Source of the DNA: Arenicola marina
Taxonomy: Eukaryota; Annelida; Polychaeta; Arenicolidae
Reading direction: 5' to 3'
DNA length: 64,000 nucleotides
NCBI GenBank assembly: GCA_964019135.1
Contig: OZ025263.1
Coordinates: 32,342,133-32,406,132 of the forward strand
Shown: in pieces, positions 1 through 10,000 of the stretch
How the letters are laid out: each line of letters begins with the position of its first letter
Position numbering within the stretch: the stretch's first letter is position 1
Translations under genes and position numbers: made by a program
Notes under the pieces: generated by a model
Seen by the model: the letters and a program-made list of their open reading frames with translations, nothing else
Told to the model about the DNA's origin: nothing
Databases searched by the model: none

Positions 1-97
1 ATCGATTCTCAGCAGCTCAATGTAGGAATGTAAGTCTGTATGCTGATTCTTTTGATAAGCACGTATGGTGCAGCGTTGTATTATCTTTCCACCATAG
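1..97 (+). other. 3' part of an intron cut by the window start
   Basis: This stretch matches the last 97 bases of the introns further on. It holds ATCGATTCTCAGCAG, the TTTGATAAGC segment and the pyrimidine tract with AG at 96-97. It implies that at least one more repeat unit lies to the left of the window. Confidence 0.75.
81..97 (+). other. Splice acceptor with polypyrimidine tract (reference copy)
   Basis: TTATCTTTCCACCATAG is a pyrimidine-rich run followed by AG; most other copies read TTCTCTTTCCACCATAG. Sequence variants (CACCGTAG, CATCATAG, TTTCACC) leave the AG intact in all 170 complete copies, judged from the translated residues around the junction. Two other AGs lie upstream, at 58-59 and 72-73, without a comparable pyrimidine tract. 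They are the main weakness of this acceptor call. Confidence 0.68.
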
Positions 98-256
98 TGG
101 CGAGTACGACTAGCGCAACCAGCGCCAGCACCACTGCGGAGAGCACCACCAGCTTGACAACCCCAACGACAGTCTCGGAAACCACAAGCACCGGCACCAG
201 TGGGACGACGACAACTCCCACCACTGTCACCCCGACCACCAGTGAGTCCACAACAG
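98..256 (+). CDS. Reference exon (copy 1) of the 53-residue mucin repeat
   Basis: This copy serves as the model unit. The exon begins after CACCATAG (AG at 96-97) and ends at CAACAG before GTCAGT at 257-262. Length is 159 nt, which is 53 codons. The reading frame puts the first two exon bases (TG) as codon positions 2 and 3, completed by the terminal G of the preceding exon, so Val1 spans the junction. Residues in order are a Ser/Ala/Thr segment (2-19), Leu20, TTPTTVSETT (21-30), STGTSG (31-36), four Thr (37-40), PTTVTPTTSESTT (41-53). If read without splicing, the frame meets TGA at 262-264, six bases into the intron, so a continuous product requires splicing. Confidence 0.75.
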
Positions 257-3200
257 GTCAGTGATACAACTTTATCATTTTATGTTTAAAGGAAACGTAT
301 TGTCTAGAATGAAACGGGCGTAAAACAAACTCTAACTTCTTAAACGTCACTTTATAAGTGACATCGGCGATAATATATCGATTCTCAGCAGCTCAAAGTA
401 GGATTGTAAGTCTGTATGCTGATTCTTTTGATAAGCACGTATGGTGCAGCGTTGTATTCTCTTTCCACCATAGTGGCGAGTACGACTAGCGCAACCAGCG
501 CCAGCACCACTGCGGAGAGCACCACCAGCTTGACAACCCCAACGACAGTCTCGGAAACCACAAGCACCGGAACCAGTGGGACGACGACAACCCCGACCAC
601 TGTCACCCCGACCACCAGTGAGTCCACAACAGGTCAGTGATACAACTTTATCATTTTATGTTTAAAGGAAACGTATTGTCTAGAATGAAACGGGCGTAAA
701 ATAAACTCTAACTTCTTAAACATCACTTTATAAGCGACATCGGCGATAATACATCGATTCTCAGCAGCTCAAAGTAGGATTGTAAGTCTGCATGCTGATT
801 CTTTTGATCAACACGTATGGTGCAGCTTTGTTATTCTCTTTCCACCATAGTGGCGAGTACGACTAGCGCAACCAGCGCCAGCACCACTGCGGAGAGCACC
901 ACCAGCTTGACAACCCCAACGACAGTCTCGGAAACCACAAGCACCGGAACCAGTGGGACGACGACAACTCCCACCACTGTCACCCCGACCACCAGTGAGT
1001 CCACAACAGGTCAGTGATACAACTTGGTCATTTTATGTTCAAAGGAAACGTATTGTCTAGAAGGAAACGGGCGTAAAATAAACTCTAATTTCTTAAACGT
1101 CGCTTTATAAGCGACATTGGCGATAATACATCGATTCTCAGCAGCTCAATGTAGGAATGTAAGTCTGTATGCTGATTCTTTTGATAAGCACGTATGGTGC
1201 AGCGTTGTATTCTCTTTCCACCATAGTGGCGAGTACGACTAGCGCAACCAGCGCCAGCACCACTGCGGAGAGCACCACCAGCTTGACAACCCCAACGACA
1301 GTCTCGAAAACCACAAGCACCGGAACCAGTCGGACGACGACAACTCCCACCACTGTCACCCCGACCACCAGTGAGTCCACAACAGGTCAGTGATACAACT
1401 TTATCATTTTATGTTTAAAGGAAACGTATTGTCTAGAAGGAAACCGGCGTAAAACTCTAACTTCTTAAACGTCACTTTATAAGCGACATTGGCGATAATA
1501 TATCGATTCTCAGCAGCTCAATGTAGGAATGTAAGTCTGTATGATGATTCTTTTGATAAGCACGTATGGTGCAGCGTTGTATTCTCTTTTCACCATAGTG
1601 GCGAGTACGACTAGCGCAACCAGCGCCAGCACCACTGCGGAGAGCACCACCAGCTTGACAACCCCAACGACAGTCTCGGAAACCACAAGCACCGGAACCA
1701 GTGGGACGACGACAACTCCCACCACTGTCACCCCGACCAGCAGTGAGTCCACAACAGGTCAGTGATACAACTTTATTATTTTATGTTTGAAAAAAACGTA
1801 TTTTCCAGAAGGAAACGGGCGTAAAATAAACTCTAACTTCTTAAACGTCACTTTCTGAGCGACATCGGCGATAATATATCGATTCTCAGCAGCTCAAAGT
1901 AGGATTGTAAGTCTGTATGCTGATTCTTTTGATAAGCACGTACGGTGCAGCGTGGTATTCTCTTTCCACCATAGCGGCGAGTACGACTAGCGCAACCAGC
2001 GCCAGCACCACTGCGGAGAGCACCACCAGCTTGACAACCCCAACGACAGTCTCGGAAACCACAAGCACCGGAACCAGTGGGACGACGACAACTCCCACCA
2101 CTGTCACCCCGACCACCAGTGAGTCCACAACAGGTCAGTGATACAACTTTATCATTTTATGTTTAAAGGAAACGTATTGTCTAGAATGAAACGGGCGTAA
2201 AATGAACTCTAACTTCTTAAACATCACTTTATAAGCGACATCGGCGATAATATATCGATTCTCAGCAGCTCAAAGTAGGATTGTAAGTCTGTATGCTGAT
2301 TCTTTTGATAAGCACGTATGGTGCAGCGTGGTATTCTCTTTCCACCATAGTGGCGAGTACGACTAGCGCAACCAGCGCCAGCACCACTGCGGAGAGCACC
2401 ACCAGCTTGACAACCCCAACGACAGTCTCGGAAACCACAAGCACCGGAACCAGTGGGACGACGACAACTCCCACCACTGTCACCCCGACCACTAGTGAGT
2501 CCACAACAGGTCAGTGATACAACTTTATCATTTTATGTTCAAAGGAAACGTATTGTCTAGAGGGAAGCGGGCGTAAAACTCTAACTTCTTAAACGTCACA
2601 TTATAAGCGACATTGGCGATAATATATCGATTCTCAGCAGCTCAATGTAGGAATGTAAGTCTGTATGCTGATTCTTTTGATAAGCACGTATGGTGCAGCG
2701 TTGTATTATCTTTCCACCATAGTGGCGAGTACGACTAGCGCAACCAGCGCCAGCACCACTGCGGAGAGCACCACCAGCTTGACAACCCCAACGACAGTCT
2801 CGGAAACCACAAGCACCGGCACCAGTGGGACGACGACAACTCCCACCACTGTCACCCCGACCACCAGTGAGTCCACAACAGGTCAGTGATACAACTTTAT
2901 CATTTTATGTTTAAAGGAAACGTATTGTCTAGAATGAAACGGGCGTAAAACAAACTCTAACTTCTTAAACGTCACTTTATAAGTGACATCGGCGATAATA
3001 TATCGATTCTCAGCAGCTCAAAGTAGGATTGTAAGTCTGTATGCTGATTCTTTTGATAAGCACGTATGGTGCAGCGTTGTATTCTCTTTCCACCATAGTG
3101 GCGAGTACGACTAGCGCAACCAGCGCCAGCACCACTGCGGAGAGCACCACCAGCTTGACAACCCCAACGACAGTCTCGGAAACCACAAGCACCGGAACCA

Positions 3201-4010
3201 GTGGGACGACGACAACCCCGACCACTGTCACCCCGACCACCAGTGAGTCCACAACAGGTCAGTGATACAACTTTATCATTTTATGTTTAAAGGAAACGTA
3301 TTGTCTAGAATGAAACGGGCGTAAAATAAACTCTAACTTCTTAAACATCACTTTATAAGCGACATCGGCGATAATACATCGATTCTCAGCAGCTCAAAGT
3401 AGGATTGTAAGTCTGCATGCTGATTCTTTTGATCAACACGTATGGTGCAGCTTTGTTATTCTCTTTCCACCATAGTGGCGAGTACGACTAGCGCAACCAG
3501 CGCCAGCACCACTGCGGAGAGCACCACCAGCTTGACAACCCCAACGACAGTCTCGGAAACCACAAGCACCGGAACCAGTGGGACGACGACAACTCCCACC
3601 ACTGTCACCCCGACCACCAGTGAGTCCACAACAGGTCAGTGATACAACTTGGTCATTTTATGTTCAAAGGAAACGTATTGTCTAGAAGGAAACGGGCGTA
3701 AAATAAACTCTAATTTCTTAAACGTCGCTTTATAAGCGACATTGGCGATAATACATCGATTCTCAGCAGCTCAAAGTAGGATTGTAAGTCTGTATGCTGA
3801 TTCTTTTGATAAACACGTATGGTGCAGCGTTGTATTCTCTTTCCACCATAGTGGCGAGTACGACTAGCGCAACCAGCGCCACCTCCACTGCGGAGAGCAC
3901 CACCAGCTTGACAACCCCAACGACAGTCTCGGGAACCACAAGCACCGGAACCAGTGGGACGACGACAACTCCCACCACTGTCACTCCGACCACCAGTGAG
4001 TCCACAACAG
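98..4010 (+). CDS. Mucin repeat exons 1-11
   Basis: Exon starts (each exon 159 nt): 98, 474, 851, 1227, 1599, 1975, 2351, 2723, 3099, 3476, 3852. Copies 1-3 recur as copies 8-10 at an offset of 2,625 bp. Copies 3 and 10 share an extra intronic base just before the acceptor (CAGCTTTGTTATTC instead of CAGCGTTGTATTC), which shifts the upstream frame but not the exon. Replacements by repeat residue: exon 4 E28K and G36R; exon 5 T48S; exon 6 V1A; exon 11 S11T, T12S and E28G. Exons 6 and 7 carry the CAGCGTGGTATTC intron variant typical of the left part of the array. Confidence 0.7.
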
Positions 4011-7000
4011 GTCAGTGATACAACTTGATCATTTTATGTTCAAAGGAAACGTATTGTCTAGAAGGAACCGGGCGGAAAATAAACTCTAACTTCTTAAACG
4101 TCGCTTTATAAGCGACATTGGCGATAATATATCGATTCTCAGCAGCTCAAAGTAGGATTGTAAGTCTGTATGCTGATTCTTTTGATAAGCACATATGGTG
4201 CAGCGTGGTATTCTCTTTCCACCATAGTGGCGAGTACGACTAGCGCAACCAGCGCCAGCACCACTGCGGAGAGCACCACCAGCTTGACAACCCCAACGAC
4301 AGTCTCGGAAACCACAAGCACCGGAACCAGTGGGACGACGACAACTCCCACCACTGTCACCCCGACCAGCAGTGAGTCCACAACAGGTCAGTGATACAAC
4401 TTTATTATTTTATGTTTGAAAAAAACGTATTGTCCAGAAGGTAACGGGCGTAAAATAAACTCTAACTTCTTAAACGTCACTTTATAAGCCACATTGGCGA
4501 TAATATATCGATTCTCAGCAGCTCAATGTAGGAATGTAAGTCTGTATGCTGATTCTTTTGATAAGCACGTATGGTGCAGCGTTGTATTATCTTTCCACCA
4601 TAGTGGCGAGTACGACTAGCGCAACCAGCGCCAGCACCACTGCGGAGAGCACCACCAGCTTGACAACCCCAACGACAGTCTCGGAAACCACAAGCACCGG
4701 AACCAGTGGGACGACGACAACTCCCACCACTGTCACTCCGACCACCAGTGAGTCCACAACAGGTCAGTGATACAACTTTATCATTTTATGTTTAAAGGAA
4801 ACGTATTGTCTAGAATGAAACGGGCGTAAAACAAACTCTAACTTCTTAAACGTCACTTTATAAGTGACATCGGCGATAATATATCGATTCTCAGCAGCTC
4901 AAAGTAGGATTGTAAGTCTGTATGCTGATTCTTTTGATAAGCACGTATGGTGCAGCGTTGTATTCTCTTTCCACCATAGTGGCGAGTACGACTAGCGCAA
5001 CCAGCGCCAGCACCACTGCGGAGAGCACCACCAGCTTGACAACCCCAACGTCAGTCTCGGAAACCACAAGCACCGGAACCAGTGGGACGACGACAATTCC
5101 GACCACTGTCACCCCGACCACCAGTGAGTCCACAACAGGTCTGTGATACAACTTTATCATTTTATGTTTAAAGGAAACGTATTGTCTAGAATGAAACGGG
5201 CGTAAAATAAACTCTAACTTCTTAAACATCACTTTATAAGCGACATCGGCGATAACATATCGATTCTCAGCAGCTCAAAGTAGGATTGTAAGTCTGTATG
5301 CTGATTCTTTTGATAAGCACGTATGGTGCAGCGTTGTATTATCTTTCCACCATAGTGGCGAGTACGACTAGCGCAACCAGCGCCAGCACCACTGCGGAGA
5401 GCACCACCAGCTTGACAACCCCAACGACAGTCTCGGAAACCACAAGCACCGGAACCAGTGGGACGACGACAACTCCCACCACTGTCACTCCGACCACCAG
5501 TGAGTCCACAACAGGTCAGTGATAGAACTTGATCATTTGATGTTTAAAGGAAACGTATTGTCTAGAATGAAACGGGCGTAAAACAAACTCTAACTTCTTA
5601 AACGTCACTTTATAAGTGACATCGGCGATAATATATCGATTCTCAGCAGCTCAAAGTAGGATTGTAAGTCTGTATGCTGATTCTTTTGATAAGCACGTAT
5701 GGTGCAGCGTTGTATTCTCTTTCCACCATAGTGGCGAGTACGACTAGCGCAACCAGCGCCAGCACCACTGCGGAGAGCACCACCAGCTTGACAACCCCAA
5801 CGACAGTCTCGGAAACCACAAGCACCGGAACCAGTGGGACGACGACAACCCCGACCACTGTCACCCCGACCACCAGTGAGTCCACAACAGGTCAGTGATA
5901 CAACTTTATCATTTTATGTTTAAAGGAAACGTATTGTCTAGAATGAAACGGGCGTAAAATAAACTCTAACTTCTTAAACATCACTTTATGAGCGACATCG
6001 GCGATAATATATCGATTCTCAGCAGCTCAAAGTAGGATTGTAAGTCTGTATGCTGATTCTTTTGATAAGCACGTATGGTGCAGCGTTGTATTCTCTGTCC
6101 ACCATAGTGGCGAGTACGACTAGCGCAACCAGCGCCAGCACCACTGCGGAGAGCACCACCAGCTTGACAACCCCAACGACAGTCTCGGAAACCACATACA
6201 CCGGAACCAGTGGGACGACGACAACTCCCACCACTGTCACCCCGACCACCAGTGAGTCAACAACAGGTCGGTGATACAACTTGATCATTTTATGTTTAAA
6301 GGAAACGTATTGTCTAGAATGAAACGGGCGTAAAATAAACTCTAACTTCTTAAACATCACTTTATAAGCGACATCGGCGATGATATATCGATTCTCAGCA
6401 GCTCAAAGTAGGATTGTTAGTCTGTATGCTGATTCTTTTGATAAGCACGTATGGTGCAGCGTTGTATTCTCTTTCCACCATAGTGGCGAGTACGACTAGC
6501 GCAACCAGCGCCAGCACCACTGCGGAGAGCACCACCAGCTTGACAACCCCAACGACAGTCTCGGAAACCACAAGCACCGGAACCAGTGGGACGACGACAA
6601 CTCCCACCATTGTCACCCCGACCACCAGTGAGTCCACAACAGGTCAGTGATACAACTTTATCATTTTATGTTTAAAGGAAACGTATTGTCTAGAAGGAAA
6701 CGGGCGTAAAATAAACTCTAACTTCTTAAACGTCACTTTATAAGCGACATTGGCGATAATATATCGATTCTCAGCAGCTCAAAGTAGGATTGTAAGTCTG
6801 TATGCTGATTCTTTTGATAAGCACGTATGGTGCAGCGTTGTATTCTCTTTCCACCATAGTGGCGAGTACGACTAGCGCCACCAGCGCCAGCACCACTGCG
6901 GAGAGCACCACCAGCTTGACAACCCCAACGACAGTCTCGAAAACCACAAGCACCGGAACCAGTCGGACGACGACAACTCCCACCACTGTCACCCCGACCA

Positions 7001-10000
7001 CCAGTGAGTCCACAACAGGTCAGTGATACAACTTTATCATTTTATGTTTAAAGGAAACGTATTGTCTAGAAGGAAACCGGCGTAAAACTCTAACTTCTTA
7101 AACGTCACTTTATAAGCGACATTGGCGATAATATATCGATTCTCAGCAGCTCAATGTAGGAATGTAAGTCTGTATGCTGATTCTTTTGATAAGCACGTAT
7201 GGTGCAGCGTTGTATTCTCTTTTCACCATAGTGGCGAGTACGACTAGCGCAACCAGCGCCAGCACCACTGCGGAGAGCACCACCAGCTTGACAACCCCAA
7301 CGACAGTCTCGGAAACCACAAGCACCGGAACCAGTGGGACGACGACAACTCCCACCACTGTCACTCCGACCACCAGTGAGTCCACAACAGGTCAGTGATA
7401 CAACTTTATCATTTTATGTTTAAAGGAAACGTATTGTCTAGAAGGAAACGGGCGTAAAACAAACTCTAACTTCTTAAACGTCACTTTCTGAGCGACATCG
7501 GCGATAATATATCGATTCTCAGCAGCTCAAAGTAGGATTGTAAGTCTGTATGCTGATTCTTTTGATAAGCACATATGGTGCAGCGTGGTATTCTCTTTCC
7601 ACCATAGTGGCGAGTACGACTAGCGCAACCAGCGCCAGCACCACTGCGGAGAGCACCACCAGCTTGACAACCCCAACGACAGTCTCGGAAACCACAAGCA
7701 CCGGAACCAGTGGGACGACGACAACTCCCACCACTGTCACCCCGACCACCAGTGAGTCCACAACAGGTCAGTGATACAACTTTATTATTTTATGTTTGAA
7801 AAAAACGTATTTTCCAGAAGGAAACGGGCGTAAAATAAACTCTAACTTCTTAAACGTCACTTTCTGAGCGACATCGGCGATAATATATCGATTCTCAGCA
7901 GCTCAAAGTAGGATTGTAAGTCTGTATGCTGATTCTTTTGATAAGCACGTACGGTGCAGCGTGGTATTCTCTTTCCATCATAGTGGCGAGTACGACTAGC
8001 GCAACCAGCGCCAGCACCACTGCGGAGAGCACCACCAGCTTGACAACCCCAACGACAGTCTCGGAAACCACAAGCACCGGAACCATTGGGACGACGACAA
8101 CTCCCACTACTGTCACCCCGACCACTAGTGAGTCGACAACAGGTCAGTGATACAACTTGATCATTTAATGTTCAAAGGAAACGTGTTGTCTAGAGGGAAG
8201 CGGGCGTAAAACTCTAACTTCTTAAACGTCACTTTATAAGCGACATTGGCGATAATATATCGATTCTCAGCAGCTCAATGTAGGAATGTAAGTCTGTATG
8301 CTGATTCTTTTGATAAGCACGTATGGTGCAGCGTTGTATTCTCTTTCCACCATAGTGGCGAGTACGACTAGCGCAACCAGCGCCAGCACCACTGCGGAGA
8401 GCACCACCAGCTTGACAACCCCAACGACAGTCTCGGAAACCACAAGCACCGGAACCAGTGGGACGACGACAACTCCCACCACTGTCACTCCGACCACCAG
8501 TGAGTCCACAACAGGTCAGTGATACAACTTTATCATTTTATGTTTAAAGGAAACGTATTGTCTAGAAGGAAACGGGCGTAAAACAAACTCTAACTTCTTA
8601 AACGTCACTTTCTGAGCGACATCGGCGATAATATATCGATTCTCAGCAGCTCAAAGTAGGATTGTAAGTCTGTATGCTGATTCTTTTGATAAGCACATAT
8701 GGTGCAGCGTGGTATTCTCTTTCCACCATAGTGGCGAGTACGACTAGCGCAACCAGCGCCAGCACCACTGCGGAGAGCACCACCAGCTTGACAACCCCAA
8801 CGACAGTCTCCGAAACCACAAGCACCGGAACCAGTGGGACGACGACAACTCCCACCACTGTCACCCCGACCAGCAGTGAGTCCACAACAGGTCAGTGATA
8901 CAACTTTATTATTTTATGTTTGAAAAAAACGTATTTTCCAGAAGGAAACGGGCGTAAAATGAACTCTAACTTCTTAAACGTCACTTTCTGAGCGACATCG
9001 GCGATAATATATCGATTCTCAGCAGCTCAAAGTAGGATTGTAAGTCTGTATGCTGATTCTTTTGATAAGCACGTACGGTGCAGCGTGGTATTCTCTTTCC
9101 ACCATAGTGGCGAGTACGACTAGCGCAACCAGCGCCAGCACCACTGCGGAGAGCACCACCAGCTTGACAACCCCAACGACAGTCTCGGAAACCACAAGCA
9201 CCGGAACCAGTGGGACGACGACAACTCCCACCACTGTCACCCCGACCACTAGTGAGTCGACAACAGGTCAGTGATACAACTTGATCATTTAATGTTCAAA
9301 GGAAACGTATTGTCTAGAGGGAAGCGGGCGTAAAACTCTAACTTCTTAAACGTCACTTTATAAGCGACATTGGCGATAATATATCGATTCTCAGCAGCTC
9401 AATGTAGGAATGTAAGTCTGTATGCTGATTCTTTTGATAAGCACGTATGGTGCAGCGTTGTATTATCTTTCCACCATAGTGGCGAGTACGACTAGCGCAA
9501 CCAGCGCCAGCACCACTGCGGAGAGCACCACCAGCTTGACAACCCCAACGACAGTCTCGGAAACCACAAGCACCGGAACCAGTGGGACGACGACAACTCC
9601 CACCACTGTCACCCCGACCACTAGTGAGTCGACAACAGGTCAGTGATACAACTTGATCATTTAATGTTCAAAGGAAACGTATTGTCTAGAGGGAAGCGGG
9701 CGTAAAACTCTAACTTCTTAAACGTCACTTTATAAGCGACATTGGCGATAATATATCGATTCTCAGCAGCTCAATGTAGGAATGTAAGTCTGTATGCTGA
9801 TTCTTTTGATAAGCACGTATGGTGCAGCGTTGTATTATCTTTCCACCATAGTGGCGAGTACGACTAGCGCAACCAGCGCCAGCACCACTGCGGAGAGCAC
9901 CACCAGCTTGACAACCCCAACGACAGTCTCGGAAACCACAAGCACCGGAACCAGTGGGACGACGACAACTCCCACCACTGTCACCCCGACCACCAGTGAG

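Larger units (their letters stand above)
257..473 (+). other. Reference intron (217 nt) between copies 1 and 2
   Basis: It starts GTCAGT and ends CCACCATAG. It is clearly more AT-rich than the exon and contains stops in the exon reading frame. It includes TTTATCATTTTATG, GTATTGTCTAGAA, CTCTAACTTCTTAAAC, a short hairpin at 346-362, the inverted repeat at 368-380 and the pyrimidine tract before the acceptor. All indels I noticed among the units fall in this segment and none in the exon. The other introns have the same layout; common shorter forms lack four bases before ACTCTAAC. Confidence 0.75.

Noticed and set aside
74-256. Longer exon using the AG at 72-73 (183 nt)
   Set aside because: No pyrimidine tract precedes it, and copies 3 and 10 would be out of frame.
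60-256. Longer exon using the AG at 58-59 (197 nt)
   Set aside because: The length is not divisible by three, so joined copies would lose the frame.
40-264. 170 separate small genes of about 74 residues
   Set aside because: The leader lies in the segment that carries all the indels and start losses, the frame ends six bases after a good splice donor, and the splice model gives one continuous frame. Kept only as an alternative in the findings.
332-336. CTAAC as the branch point
   Set aside because: It matches the consensus but lies about 138 nt from the acceptor, much farther than usual, so I do not call it.
385-627. Val-rich 76-80-residue open frames on the - strand in most units (113 residues at 4891-5232 and 6019-6360)
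   Set aside because: They are the mirror of the Thr-rich exon: ACN codons read backwards give Val/Gly codons. They start within the exon complement and run into the intron with no independent support, and vary wherever the + strand varies.
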